The notes: generated by a model not told the origin, from the letters alone. Counted from the first letter of the stretch, positions 35,750 through 45,255 are shown. The stretch is 64,000 bases of DNA from an uncultured beta proteobacterium (GCA_903933915.1 CAIZLW010000016.1:1-64000); one strand, 5' to 3'. Numbers and translations are program-made.

Positions 35750-36205
35750 TGAGCCGCAGTCTGCGCATCGCAACGGTCATCATGCCCGTGCTGTTCGCAG
35801 CCTGCTCCTCGCCCCCCGAGGCCCCGCCCGACCTGGATCGTGAAGCAAAGCAGTTTGTCACCCATCCGGAAGACAGCACCCTTTAGGTCTACCGGACGGA
35901 TGGGGTCAGTCTGGAAGATGACACGGTGCTTTGGGTCAACGGTCGCCTGATCGGCGCCACGCTGCCGCATAGTTTTTTCAAGGTTCACCTGAATCCCGGA
36001 AAACAACTGCTGGTCGACTCCGGGATCGATAACGGGTGGTTGGCGCTCGAAACCCGTCCCGGGGGCCTATTTCATCCGGCTTCAGGTCTTTTCCGCACAT
36101 TCCCGCTTCGAGACGGTTGCGCCCGAGCAAGCCAGGCTGGAAATGCCCGATTGCTGCGGTTTGCTGGAAAACAGGCGCCCAGGCCAGCGCCCCTTGCTTC
36201 GATAG
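35749..36205 (+). pseudogene. Decayed paralogue of the DUF2846-like lipoprotein
   Basis: From ATG 35749 the frame gives a lipoprotein signal (lipobox VLFAAC), then meets TAG at 35884-35886 just before VYRTDGVSL. The reading frame resumes through GRLIGATLPHSFFKVHLNPG, the same fold as the upstream gene. Around the GGGGG run near 36060 the frame shifts by one; only the next frame gives the sensible end AYFIRLQVFSAHSRF and runs to TAG 36203-36205. Two separate lesions argue for a real pseudogene rather than one sequencing error. The rpmE promoter lies in its last bases. Confidence 0.75.
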
Positions 36206-36222
36206 CCGAATTCCGCGATAAT
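36194..36222 (+). promoter_or_regulatory. Sigma-70-type promoter of rpmE
   Basis: TTGCTT (36194-36199), 17 bases, GATAAT (36217-36222). The -10 sits in the 12-bp palindrome CGATAATTATCG (36216-36227). The start would be about 40 bases before the rpmE ATG, leaving a leader with the hairpin CCCGC/GCGGG (36231-36246). Confidence 0.65.
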
Positions 36223-36268
36223 TATCGGTTTCCCGCATCGTCGCGGGCACCACGCTCAGGATATCGCC

Positions 36269-36502
36269 ATGAAAGCCGACGTACACCCGGAATATATCGA
36301 AATATCAGTGGCTTGCAGCTGCGGAAACAAATGGCAGACGCGCTCGACCATGGCTAAAGCCCTCAATGTCGAGGTTTGCTCGGCCTGCCATCCGTTCTAT
36401 ACCGGCAAGCAGAAGATCCTCGACACCGCCGGCCGGGTCGAGAAATTCAACCAGAAATACGGCAAACGCACCCCGGCCAAGACCAAAGAAGCCGCGGCCT
36501 GA
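36269..36502 (+). CDS. rpmE: Ribosomal protein L31, zinc form
   Basis: A 77-residue 50S subunit protein. Cys16, Cys18, Cys37 and Cys40 form the zinc site, so this is the zinc-binding version used when zinc is plentiful. The sequence KADVHPEY starts as in orthologues, and the C terminus is basic and Ala-rich. The trxA-rho-rpmE order is kept apart from the two lipoprotein genes inserted between rho and rpmE. Confidence 0.97.
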   Translation: MKADVHPEYIEISVACSCGNKWQTRSTMAKALNVEVCSACHPFYTGKQKILDTAGRVEKFNQKYGKRTPAKTKEAAA

Positions 36503-36524
36503 TGCACTTTGCTTAGCACTTACG

Positions 36525-36554
36525 AGGGCAGCCCATCGGGCTGCCCTTTGTTTT
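36525..36554 (+). terminator. Intrinsic terminator of rpmE
   Basis: AGGGCAGCCC, loop ATC, GGGCTGCCCT, then TTGTTTT. A 10-bp stem 22 bases after the stop. Confidence 0.92.
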
Positions 36555-36609
36555 GGTGGCGACCGCAAGCAAAACACCGGCGCCTTAGTTCCTCCGAGGA
36601 GACCTGCAA

Positions 36610-37668
36610 ATGAAATCGTTTCGGATCGCCGTAATTCCCGGTGACGGCATCGGCAAGGAAGTCATGCCCGAAGGCCTGCGCGTGCTGGAAGCCGTCGGCC
36701 GCAAGTTTGACATTCAGTTCAAGTTTGATGAACTCGACTGGAGCTGTGACTACCACGCCAAACACGGCCGCATGATGCCGGAGGATGGCCTGAAACAGCT
36801 CGAAAAACATGACGCGGTGTACTTCGGCGCCGTCGGCTGGCCGGCGATGCTGCCCGACCACATCTCGCTATGGGGATTGCTGATCCCGTTCCGCCGCGGC
36901 TATGACCAGTACGTCAACTTGCGTCCGGTGCGCCTGATGCCCGGCATGAAATGCCCGCTCGCCGACCGCAAACCGGGCGACATCGATTTCTGGGTAGTGC
37001 GCGAAAACAGCGAAGGCGAATACTCGTCGGTGGGCGGCCGCATGTACGGCGGCACCGAACGCGAATTCGTCACCCAGCAGGCGATCTTCTCGCGCACGGG
37101 TGTCGACCGCATTCTGAAGTTTGCCTATGAACTGGCGAAAAAGCGGCCGAAGAAACACCTGACGTCGGCAACCAAATCCAACGGCATCTCGATCTCGATG
37201 CCGTACTGGGATGAACGCGTCAAGGAAATGGCGGCAAAGTATCCCGATGTGAAAACCGACCAGTACCACATCGACATCCTGTCCGCGCATTTCGTCATGC
37301 ATCCGGACTGGTTCGACGTGGTCGTCGCCTCCAATCTGTTCGGCGACATCCTGTCCGACCTCGGCCCCGCAGCGACAGGTACCATCGGTATCGCGCCGTC
37401 GGCAAACATGAATCCAGAGCGCCTGTTTCCGTCGCTGTTCGAACCGGTGCACGGCTCGGCGCCCGACATTTACGGCAGAAAAATCGCCAACCCGGTCGGC
37501 ATGATCTGGGCGGGCGCGATGATGCTTGATCACCTCGGCTGCGAAGATGCCGGTGCGGCCGTCGTCAAGGCGATTGAAAGCGTGCTGCTGGAAGGCCCGA
37601 AAACCCCGGACCTCGGAGGCAAGGCCGGCACTGCTGATCTCGGCAAAGCTGTCGCCGACGCGATCTAG
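36610..37668 (+). CDS. Tartrate/D-malate-type dehydrogenase
   Basis: A 352-residue member of the isocitrate/isopropylmalate dehydrogenase family, which oxidatively decarboxylates 2-hydroxyacids with NAD and a divalent metal. GDGIGKEV at the N terminus, VRENSEGEYSS, and the metal/cofactor site SNLFGDILSDLGP with EPVHGSAPDI are all present. The stretch DHISLWGLLIPFRR is like tartrate dehydrogenase/D-malate dehydrogenase (TtuC/DmlA) rather than LeuB. GAGGAG lies 8 bases before the ATG. It is single between rpmE and the convergent gamma-glutamyltransferase gene. Confidence 0.9.
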   Translation: MKSFRIAVIPGDGIGKEVMPEGLRVLEAVGRKFDIQFKFDELDWSCDYHAKHGRMMPEDGLKQLEKHDAVYFGAVGWPAMLPDHISLWGLLIPFRRGYDQYVNLRPVRLMPGMKCPLADRKPGDIDFWVVRENSEGEYSSVGGRMYGGTEREFVTQQAIFSRTGVDRILKFAYELAKKRPKKHLTSATKSNGISISMPYWDERVKEMAAKYPDVKTDQYHIDILSAHFVMHPDWFDVVVASNLFGDILSDLGPAATGTIGIAPSANMNPERLFPSLFEPVHGSAPDIYGRKIANPVGMIWAGAMMLDHLGCEDAGAAVVKAIESVLLEGPKTPDLGGKAGTADLGKAVADAI

Positions 37669-37680
37669 ACTCGACGCCGC

Positions 37681-39282
37681 TCAGTAGGCGGCAACAGCAC
37701 CGTCGCTGCGCGGGTCTGCCCCACCTTCAAGCACACCGTCGGCATGCCGGATGATCATTCCGGCATGGCCGACGGTTTCGTCGTACGCACCGATGATTTC
37801 GACATCGTGCCCGCGTTCACTGAGTTCACGCACCACGCCCGCGTCGAATCGCGACTCCAGTTTCAGCGATTCACTGGTCTGGCCCCAGGTGCGGCCGAGC
37901 AGCCAGCGCGGCGCACTGATCGCGGCTTGCGGCGGCAGGCCATGAGCGATGGCGCGCGTGAATATCGCGCACTGCGTCTGCGGCTGACCGTCACCGCCCA
38001 TCGTGCCGTAGACCACGGTGCGGCCGTCGGACAACCGGGCCAGTGCCGGGTTAAGCGTGTGAAAAGGTTTGCGTCCAGGCTCCAGCGCATTGAGCGCAGC
38101 TGCATCCAGTGAAAAACTGCAGCCACGGTTCTGCCAGTTGACGCCGCTCGCCGGCAACACGATGCCGGAACCGAATTCGTGATAAATGCTCTGGATGAAT
38201 GACACCGCGCGACCCGCGCCATCGATCACCCCCATCCAGATCGTGTCGCCAGCCTGGGTTTTGCCGCCCCACGGTGCAGCGCGGCGGCGGTCGATCTGCC
38301 GCGCCAGTTCATTCACATGCTCAGGCACCAGCAGACTCTGCGCATTCACTTTCATATAGCGGGGATCGGTCACGTATCGATCACGCACCCGGAATGCCTG
38401 TTTCGTCGCCTCCACACAAAGATGCACATAATCGGCGCTGCCCTGCGGTACTACGCCGATGTCGAGCACATCCAGAATGCCGAGAATCAGCAATGAAACC
38501 ACGCCCTGTGTCGGTGGCGTCATGTTGTGCACCGTACCCGCAGAATGCTGCAGCGTCAGCGGATCCACCAGTTGTACGCGGTGTGCGGCAAGATCACGCG
38601 CGCTCACCGGGCTGTCCACGCGCGCCAGATCCTCCGCCATCGATTGCGCGAGTTCACCACGATAGAAATCTGCAGTGCCGGCTCCGGCAATTCTCTCCAG
38701 TGTGTCCGCCAGCCCTGTCTGCACAAACCGGCTGCCCGCGGCCGGCGGCCCACCATTCACCAAAAATGTTTCGGCAAATCCCGGCTGCAGTTGCAGCTCC
38801 CCCATCTTGACTGCCGTCAGCGACGACTGACTCACGGTGACGGGAATGCCATGCCGCGCGTAATGGATGGCATCTTCCAGCAACCGCGTCAGCGGTAACC
38901 GTCCGCCGAGCGCCTTGCGTGACAACTGATGGGCCGCGCCCCAGCCGGAAATGGTGCCGGCCACTGTATTGGCCGCGACACCGCCGCGATGCGGGATCGT
39001 GTTCAGGTGCCCACGTTCTGCGTACCAGGCACGTGAAGCTAGCCCCGCTGCCGCGCCACAGGCATCATTCGCGCCGGGCGCCTCGCCCGGTACATGCAGC
39101 AGCCAGAAACTGTCGCCACCAATTGAATTCATGTGCGGGTAAACGACGGCAATGGTCGCTGCCGCCGCAATCATCGCTTCGATCGCATTACCGCCTTCGC
39201 GGAGCACGGCCAGCGCCGACTGCGAGGCCAGAGAATGCGGGGCAACGGCCATGCCACGTGTACCGCGTAGTGTATTGATCAT
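37681..39282 (-). CDS. Gamma-glutamyltransferase-family protein
   Basis: A 533-residue N-terminal-nucleophile hydrolase. The self-cleavage Thr is probably Thr347 in GDTIWMGVID; the family form is TTHFSVVD, so the following residues differ and substrate may not be glutathione. The front half has the usual AVAPHSLAS and GGNAIEAMIAAAA. No signal peptide is seen, unlike periplasmic GGT, suggesting the cytoplasmic group. I used ATG 39282; a 16-residue extension is poorer. It is divergent from the TRAP genes. Possible role: gamma-glutamyl or cephalosporin-like amide hydrolysis. Confidence 0.88.
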   Translation of the reverse strand: MINTLRGTRGMAVAPHSLASQSALAVLREGGNAIEAMIAAAATIAVVYPHMNSIGGDSFWLLHVPGEAPGANDACGAAAGLASRAWYAERGHLNTIPHRGGVAANTVAGTISGWGAAHQLSRKALGGRLPLTRLLEDAIHYARHGIPVTVSQSSLTAVKMGELQLQPGFAETFLVNGGPPAAGSRFVQTGLADTLERIAGAGTADFYRGELAQSMAEDLARVDSPVSARDLAAHRVQLVDPLTLQHSAGTVHNMTPPTQGVVSLLILGILDVLDIGVVPQGSADYVHLCVEATKQAFRVRDRYVTDPRYMKVNAQSLLVPEHVNELARQIDRRRAAPWGGKTQAGDTIWMGVIDGAGRAVSFIQSIYHEFGSGIVLPASGVNWQNRGCSFSLDAAALNALEPGRKPFHTLNPALARLSDGRTVVYGTMGGDGQPQTQCAIFTRAIAHGLPPQAAISAPRWLLGRTWGQTSESLKLESRFDAGVVRELSERGHDVEIIGAYDETVGHAGMIIRHADGVLEGGADPRSDGAVAAY

Positions 39283-39433
39283 TGGATGTGTCCTGCCTGT
39301 CGAGTTTGCAGTATCGCAGCACAGTTGCATGCAAGGCTCATGCCAGAAGTCTACCGCAGACCGTCACCGCGGCCATGAACCTTGATAGACTGTCCCCGCT
39401 TAGAGTCCCCATCCGGAACACCCTTAATCCGCA

Positions 39434-39973
39434 ATGAACGCACTGCTCCGCACCGCCGCCCTGATCGACGCGCTGAACGAAAAAATCGGCCACATCGCCT
39501 GCTGGCTGGTGCTTATCGCCTGTGTGATCAGTGCCAGTAACGCCATGCTGCGCTACGGCTTCAATATCAGTTCAAATGCCTGGCTGGAAATCCAGTGGTA
39601 CCTGTTCGGCGGCATGGTCATGCTGGGCGCTGCCAGCACGCTCAAAACCAACCAGCATGTGCGCGTTGATGTGCTGTACAGCCGCTACAGTGACCGTACC
39701 CGCCTGTGGGTGGATCTCCTCGGTGGCCTCCTGTTCCTGCTGCCGATGGTCGCCATGATCGGCTGGCTGTCGTGGCCGATGTTCCTCAATGCCTACACCA
39801 TCGGTGAAACCTCCAGCAATGCCGGCGGACTGCTGCGCTGGCCGGTCAAATTGCTGGTGCCACTGGGTTTCCTGCTGCTGGCGCTGCAGGGCGTCTCCGA
39901 AATCATCAAGCGTGCAGCCGCACTCGGCGGACGCACCAGTCTCGACGCCGACTACGAAAGGCCGCTGCAGTGA
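39434..39973 (+). CDS. TRAP transporter small permease (DctQ-type)
   Basis: A 179-residue inner-membrane protein with four hydrophobic helices and the family pattern NAMLRYGF, WLEIQWYLFGGMVMLGAA, and QHVRVDVLY. It pairs with the large subunit to drive sodium-coupled uptake of a solute delivered by a periplasmic receptor. The next gene starts in its stop codon (GTGA). No DctP-type receptor gene is in the window, which is unusual since the three are normally adjacent. Confidence 0.92.
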   Translation: MNALLRTAALIDALNEKIGHIACWLVLIACVISASNAMLRYGFNISSNAWLEIQWYLFGGMVMLGAASTLKTNQHVRVDVLYSRYSDRTRLWVDLLGGLLFLLPMVAMIGWLSWPMFLNAYTIGETSSNAGGLLRWPVKLLVPLGFLLLALQGVSEIIKRAAALGGRTSLDADYERPLQ

Positions 39974-41442
39974 TCGACCGTGAACTGATGGCCCCGCTGA
40001 TGTTTGGCGGACTGGTCGCGTTCATGCTGATCGGCTATCCGGTAGCGTTTTCGCTGGGCGCGGTCGGCTTGTTGTTCGGCGTCATCGGCATCGAACTGGG
40101 CTATTTTCAGTGGGAACTGATGCAGGCGCTGCCGGAACGGGTATTCGGGATCCTCGCCAACGACCTGCTGCTGTCGATTCCCTTTTTCGCGTTCATGGGC
40201 GCAGTGCTGGAACGCTGCGGCCTGGCTGAAGACCTGCTCGAAGGCACGGGCCAGCTGTTCGGATCGGTGCGGGGCGGCCTCGCCTACGCGGTGATTTTTG
40301 TCGGCGCACTGCTCGGTGCGATTACCGGCACGGTCGCGGCCTCTGTTATTGCCATGGGCCTGATCTCGCTCCCGGTGATGATCCGCTACGGCTACAACAT
40401 GCGCATGGCCACCGGCGTCATTGCCGCATCCGGCACCATCACCCAGCTGATCCCGCCCTCCCTGGTGCTGATCGTTCTGGCCGACCAGCTTGGCCGCTCG
40501 GTCGGCGACATGTATGCCGGCGCGATCGGCCCCTCCATCCTGCAGGTGTTGCTGTTCTGCCTGTTCGTTTTTGTGGTTTCGAGGTTACGGCCTGATGCGA
40601 TGCCGCCACTGCCTGCATCGGCGCGCACCCTGCAAGGCTGGCCGCTGGTGCGCCGCGTCTTGCGTGGCATGGTGCCATCACTAGTACTGATGTTCCTGGT
40701 GCTCGGCACCATCCTGATGGGCGTCGCCACGCCCACCGAAGGCGGTGCAATGGGTGCAGTCGGCGCCATCGGTCTGGCGGCATTGCACCGGCGACTGACC
40801 TGGGACCTGCTGTGGCAAGGCATGAACTCGACCATGCGCATCACCGCGATGGTGATTTTCATCCTCATCGGCTCGACGGTGTTCGGCCTGGTATTCCGCG
40901 GCATGGATGGTGACCTGTGGATCGAACAGCACCTGATGTCCCTGCCCGGCGGCGTCACCGGCTTCCTGATTGCGGTCAACCTGTTCATTTTTGTTCTCGC
41001 CTTTTTTCTTGATTTTTTCGAGATCGCCTTCATCGTGATCCCCTTGCTGGCGCCGGTCGCCGCCAAACTGGGCATCGACCTGATCTGGTTCGGCGTCTTG
41101 CTCGGTGCAAATATGCAGACCTCCTTCATGCATCCGCCTTTCGGTTTTGCACTGTTTTACCTGCGCGGCGTAGCTCCTAAAGAAGTCAAAAGCTCGGACA
41201 TCTACTGGGGTGCCGTGCCCTGGGTGTTCATGCAATTGCTGCTGGTGGCCATCCTGATTTTCTGGCCGGGGCTGGTCACCGGTTTCGTCGACAAGCCGGT
41301 CACCATTGATCCGGCAAAAATCGAAATCCAACTGCGGCCGGAAGATGCGGTGAAATCCGTTGCCGAACCTCCCGCGGAATCCACCGGGAGCAGCAATGAC
41401 GAGGCCGCCGCCATCGAACGCATGCTCAAGGAACAGAAATAA
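39970..41442 (+). CDS. TRAP transporter large permease (DctM-type)
   Basis: A 490-residue membrane protein, about 60 longer than a typical DctM. It has the usual run of hydrophobic segments (ALLGAITGTVAASVIAMG, IPPSLVLIVLADQLG and PTEGGAMGAVGAIGL are DctM marks). The excess is a charged C-terminal tail (about 440-490) and an inner loop. Start is GTG overlapping the DctQ stop. It carries the solute-translocating channel; the substrate receptor must be encoded elsewhere. The chloroaromatic/mannitol-type subgroup is likely. Confidence 0.92.
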   Translation: MIDRELMAPLMFGGLVAFMLIGYPVAFSLGAVGLLFGVIGIELGYFQWELMQALPERVFGILANDLLLSIPFFAFMGAVLERCGLAEDLLEGTGQLFGSVRGGLAYAVIFVGALLGAITGTVAASVIAMGLISLPVMIRYGYNMRMATGVIAASGTITQLIPPSLVLIVLADQLGRSVGDMYAGAIGPSILQVLLFCLFVFVVSRLRPDAMPPLPASARTLQGWPLVRRVLRGMVPSLVLMFLVLGTILMGVATPTEGGAMGAVGAIGLAALHRRLTWDLLWQGMNSTMRITAMVIFILIGSTVFGLVFRGMDGDLWIEQHLMSLPGGVTGFLIAVNLFIFVLAFFLDFFEIAFIVIPLLAPVAAKLGIDLIWFGVLLGANMQTSFMHPPFGFALFYLRGVAPKEVKSSDIYWGAVPWVFMQLLLVAILIFWPGLVTGFVDKPVTIDPAKIEIQLRPEDAVKSVAEPPAESTGSSNDEAAAIERMLKEQK

Positions 41443-41490
41443 AAAAGTCCGCTCACGCCGCAGGATCTGAGGGGAAAGAGTTACGGATGC

Positions 41491-41991
41491 TCAATAAGTC
41501 TTGTAAGACAGATACTTGCCACTCATCACGATCTTCACGCGGTCACCATTGGGATCGGGCTCGCGCTTCATGTCCATCTTGAAATCAATCGCACTCATGA
41601 TGCCGTCGCCGAACTCTTCATGAATCAGCTCCTTGAAGGTGGTGCCGTAGACGCTGACCAGTTCATAAAAGCGGTAGATCAGCGGATCGGTCGGCACTGC
41701 CGTCGGCAGCGAGCCCTTGTACGGCACTTGCTGCAGCAACAGCACGGCATACGGCGGCAGCCCCAGCAACTTGCCGGCAGCCTCGGCCTGCGCCTTGGTC
41801 ATCTGCATCTGACCGAGCAATGCGGCCGTCGTCCATTCCTTGCTGGCACCGATGGCTTTGGCGATCTTCGCCCAGGACAGCCCCTTCTTCAGCCGTGATT
41901 CGACGACCATTTCGGTGACATCGGTGCGCTTCATCGGTTTGGAAAAACTGGCGCTAACCAGTGACGCCCCGGTTGTCTTGCTCTTTTTCAC
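41491..41991 (-). CDS. cynS: Cyanate hydratase (cyanase)
   Basis: A 166-residue cyanase that turns cyanate and bicarbonate into ammonia and carbon dioxide. Catalytic Arg107, Glu110 and Ser133 are present (Arg96, Glu99 and Ser122 in E. coli numbering), within YRFYELVSVYGTTFKELIHE and GDGIMSAIDF. The N-terminal helical domain is normal with an extra Lys/Ser-rich front. It ends the leftward cyanate operon, 43 bases after the ATPase gene, giving a nitrogen source or detoxification. Confidence 0.97.
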   Translation of the reverse strand: MKKSKTTGASLVSASFSKPMKRTDVTEMVVESRLKKGLSWAKIAKAIGASKEWTTAALLGQMQMTKAQAEAAGKLLGLPPYAVLLLQQVPYKGSLPTAVPTDPLIYRFYELVSVYGTTFKELIHEEFGDGIMSAIDFKMDMKREPDPNGDRVKIVMSGKYLSYKTY

Positions 41992-42034
41992 TGAATTCTC
42001 CTTGGTGTTGAATGAATCGAAATGAATAAGGTGT

Positions 42035-42955
42035 TCAGCGCACGACGGTCAGCGGCGCGCCGCTGACCGTCTGCGGCTTGACCGGAGCCACGGCGGGCGC
42101 ATCACTCGGATCAAGGCCCGGCGTCACCAGCGGCGGGTTGCGCGGGTCATAACCGGCCGCCGAACTCGAAAACATCTTCGAGCGGTCGACCAGAAAATCG
42201 ATCAGGTGGTTGCGGATGCGGTAGTAATGCGGGTGCTTGTGCAGATCGTGACGGGTGCGGCTGCGCGGCATGGTGTTGACCACAATCTCGGCGATCTTGG
42301 CGCGCGGGCCGTTGGTCATCAGGATGATCTTGTCAGCGAGCAGGATCGCCTCATCGACATCGTGGGTGATCATGAACACCGTCTGCCTGGTCTCGGCGCA
42401 GATGCGCAGCACCTCCTCCTGCAGCACGCCGCGGGTCAGCGCATCCAGCGCCGAAAACGGCTCGTCCATCAGCAGCATCTTGGGCTGGATCGACAATGCG
42501 CGGGCAATGCCGACGCGCTGTTTCATGCCGCCGGACAGCTCCGCGGGTCGTTTTTTCTCGGCGCCGGTCAGGTTCACCAGGTCGATGTATTTCTGGCAGT
42601 GCTCGCGCACCTTCTCATCCTTCCACTCCGGCCATCGCGACGACACGGCAAAGGCTATGTTGCCCATCACCGTCAGCCACGGCATCAGCGCATGGCTCTG
42701 AAATATCACCGCACGATCCAGACTGGGGCCGCTGACTTCGCGCCCGGCGACAAACACATAACCTTCGGACGACTGCTCCAGGCCGGACAACACGTTGAGG
42801 ATGGTGGTTTTGCCGCAGCCGGAATGCCCGATCAGGCAGACAAACTCACCCGGCTCGATGCCGAAGTGCAGATCCTCAAACACCGTGGTGATGACGCCAT
42901 CGCGCCCGGTGAACTTTTTGGCAATGCCTTCGATACGGATCAGGGGATCACTCAT
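42035..42955 (-). CDS. Cyanate/nitrate-type ABC transporter ATPase
   Basis: A 306-residue nucleotide-binding subunit of the NrtD/CynD/TauB group. Walker [10 protein letters not shown], signature [15 protein letters not shown], Walker [13 protein letters not shown] and the H-loop THDVDEA are intact. The last 50 residues (after about 255) form a Pro/Ala-rich tail outside the core. It stands between the permease and cynS genes, so cyanate is the likely cargo; nitrate or taurine would be the alternatives by family alone. Confidence 0.93.
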   Translation of the reverse strand: MSDPLIRIEGIAKKFTGRDGVITTVFEDLHFGIEPGEFVCLIGHSGCGKTTILNVLSGLEQSSEGYVFVAGREVSGPSLDRAVIFQSHALMPWLTVMGNIAFAVSSRWPEWKDEKVREHCQKYIDLVNLTGAEKKRPAELSGGMKQRVGIARALSIQPKMLLMDEPFSALDALTRGVLQEEVLRICAETRQTVFMITHDVDEAILLADKIILMTNGPRAKIAEIVVNTMPRSRTRHDLHKHPHYYRIRNHLIDFLVDRSKMFSSSAAGYDPRNPPLVTPGLDPSDAPAVAPVKPQTVSGAPLTVVR

Positions 42956-42970
42956 TATTTTCTCCTGCCG

Positions 42971-43813
42971 TTATTCGGGGAAAGTGACGAGCTTGGTCAG
43001 CTTCGCCATCATCAGGTCCAACAACATGCCCACCATCCCGATCGCCAGAATGGCGGTGATGATGTTGGTGATCGACAGGTTGTTCCATTCGTTCCAGACG
43101 AAATAACCGATGCCGGTGCCGCCGACCAGCATCTCGGCAGCCACAATCACCAGCCAGGCGATGCTGATTGAAATGCGCATGCCGGTCATGATGGTGGGCG
43201 CTGCCGCTGGCAGGATCACGCGAAATGCCGTGCGCAGATTGCCGACTTCCAGGGTGCGCGCCACGTTCAACCATTCGCGACGCACGCTGGAAACACCGAA
43301 TGCAGTGTTGATGAGCATCGGCCACAGTGAACAGATGAAGATCACGAAAATCGCCGAGATCGAACTGTCTTTCAGCGTAAACAGCGCCAGCGGCATCCAC
43401 GCCAGCGGCGAAATCGGCTTCAGCACCTGAATGTAGGGATCAAGCGCCCGGTACACCGTCGGTGACATACCGATCAGAAAACCGACGGGGATCGCCACCA
43501 GCGCCGCGAGCAGATAGCCGAGCAGCACCCGCGCGATCGAGTATCCGAGTTGAATGCCGATACCCTTGTCGTTGGGGCCGCGGTCGTAAAACGGCTCGCT
43601 CAGGTGCTGCAAGATCTTGTTGCCAACGTCGGCCGGTGATGGAAACGCCGATTTCTGCCCCGTCGCCGCAGCGGTGCCGACCAGCGCCGCGTATTCGGAT
43701 TCCGCAGTCACCGGCATGACCTTGGGCAGGGTCAGCGCGTGCCAGATGCCGATCATCAGCAAAAAAACCATCAACGACAGCGCAGGCGCGCGCCAGCTCA
43801 GCAGAATCTTCAT
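42971..43813 (-). CDS. Cyanate/nitrate-type ABC transporter permease
   Basis: A 280-residue inner-membrane permease of the NrtB/CynB/SsuC group with about six helices. The coupling-loop region VARTLEVGNLRTAFRVILP contacts the ATPase. An initial TM helix precedes a periplasmic stretch of about 60 residues (TAATGQKSAFPSPADVG), as in NrtB. It starts 31 bases after the receptor gene and ends 15 before the ATPase gene, all on one leftward transcript. Confidence 0.92.
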   Translation of the reverse strand: MKILLSWRAPALSLMVFLLMIGIWHALTLPKVMPVTAESEYAALVGTAAATGQKSAFPSPADVGNKILQHLSEPFYDRGPNDKGIGIQLGYSIARVLLGYLLAALVAIPVGFLIGMSPTVYRALDPYIQVLKPISPLAWMPLALFTLKDSSISAIFVIFICSLWPMLINTAFGVSSVRREWLNVARTLEVGNLRTAFRVILPAAAPTIMTGMRISISIAWLVIVAAEMLVGGTGIGYFVWNEWNNLSITNIITAILAIGMVGMLLDLMMAKLTKLVTFPE

Positions 43814-43844
43814 CGTTTCCTCTCAACGTCCGGCGTTCAGCCTG

Positions 43845-45215
43845 TTACGTTCTCTTGATCGCAAAACTTTCGATATAGGCATCGGGTTTCGCCGGATCGA
43901 ATTCCTTGCCCATCACCGAGAACTTCTTGCTGGTGGTGGTCGGCGGCTTCATGCCGACTTCCTTCATCAGCTTCATCGCATCGGTGGCCAGAAACACCTC
44001 GCGCGCGACCTTGGCGTAATCAACGTCGCCCTTGATCTGCCCCCAGCGTTTCATCTGGCTCATGATCCAGATCGCAAACGAGTGCCACGGGAAGGGGTCA
44101 AAGTCGATACGGTTGGCGTCTTTCTTGACGTTGCCGAGGCCGTCGGCATAGGTGCCGGTCAGCACCTGCTCGATCACCGTCACCGGCTGATTGAGGTAAT
44201 TGGCCGGCGCAATCGCTTCGGCAATCTGCTTGCGGTTCTCGGGTTTCGCGGCAAATGCGGTCGCCTCCATGATCGCCTTCAGCAGCGCGCGGTAGGTGTT
44301 CGGCATCTTGGTGACGAACTCCTTGCTCGCCGCGAAGGCGCAGCAGGGGTGGCCCGGCCACAGGTCCTTAGTCAGCGTGTGAATGAACCCGACGCCGTCA
44401 TACACCGCACGCTGGTTCACCGGGTCCGGCGCGAGGAAGCCGTCGATATTGTCGGCGCGCAGGTTGGCGACCATCTCGGGCGGCGGCACCGAACGGATCT
44501 GCACATCCTTGTCCGGATCGAGACCGTGCTCGGCGAGGTAATAACGCAACAGATAGTTGTGAATCGAATAGTCAAAGGGCACCGCAAACTTGAAACCTTT
44601 CCAGGATTTCGGATCGCGCCTGTCCTTGTGTTTGATCGACAGCGTGATCGCCTGGCCATTGATGTTCTCGATCGCCGGCACGGTATAGGGAATCGGACTC
44701 GACCCGATGCCCAGTGAAATGGCGATCGGCATCGGCGACAGCATGTGCGCCGCGTCGTACTCCTTGTTCAGCGTCTTGTCGCGGATCACCGCCCAGCCGG
44801 CGGTCTTCACCACGTCGACGTTCAGACCCTGACGACCGTAGAAACCCATCGGCTGCGACATGATGATCGGCGTCGCACAGGTGATTGGAATGAAGCCGAC
44901 CTTGATCGAGGATTTTTCCAGCGGACCGGTGGACTGGGCAAAAGCTTCCTTGGCCATGCCCAGCGGGAACAACGATGAAACCGCCGCCATCGCAGTGCTC
45001 GCACCCACGGCATTCAGGAAACGGCGGCGTGTGGCATCGTGCGGAAACAACGCGCGCATCACTGCAGCTTCAACCACGCGATTGCTCAGCGCCTCGCTGT
45101 CGCTGGTCTGCGCAGACAGATCAGCCTGGTGTTCTGCTTCGTTGTGGTGGTGTCCGCAGGAACAACCGTGGGTGAGTGATGTTCCGGCGTCGAAGGGATC
45201 CTTGAATGCTGACAT
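43845..45215 (-). CDS. Cyanate/nitrate-type periplasmic receptor with Tat signal
   Basis: A 456-residue NrtA/CynA-like receptor. The twin-arginine signal is RRRFLNAVGAS, but it begins only at about residue 63. The leading segment is unusual: it has CSCGHHHNEAEH (about 18-29), possibly metal-binding. AAGGAG lies 6 bases before the ATG at 45215, so this long form is probably translated. The mature part (GFIPITCATPIIMSQPMGFY) is typical of the nitrate/taurine/cyanate receptors. First gene of the operon after the sigma-54-type promoter. Confidence 0.9.
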   Translation of the reverse strand: MSAFKDPFDAGTSLTHGCSCGHHHNEAEHQADLSAQTSDSEALSNRVVEAAVMRALFPHDATRRRFLNAVGASTAMAAVSSLFPLGMAKEAFAQSTGPLEKSSIKVGFIPITCATPIIMSQPMGFYGRQGLNVDVVKTAGWAVIRDKTLNKEYDAAHMLSPMPIAISLGIGSSPIPYTVPAIENINGQAITLSIKHKDRRDPKSWKGFKFAVPFDYSIHNYLLRYYLAEHGLDPDKDVQIRSVPPPEMVANLRADNIDGFLAPDPVNQRAVYDGVGFIHTLTKDLWPGHPCCAFAASKEFVTKMPNTYRALLKAIMEATAFAAKPENRKQIAEAIAPANYLNQPVTVIEQVLTGTYADGLGNVKKDANRIDFDPFPWHSFAIWIMSQMKRWGQIKGDVDYAKVAREVFLATDAMKLMKEVGMKPPTTTSKKFSVMGKEFDPAKPDAYIESFAIKRT

Positions 45216-45255
45216 GCTGCGCTCCTTGAAGAGTTTGTTTTGTTGTCAGCCCTAT

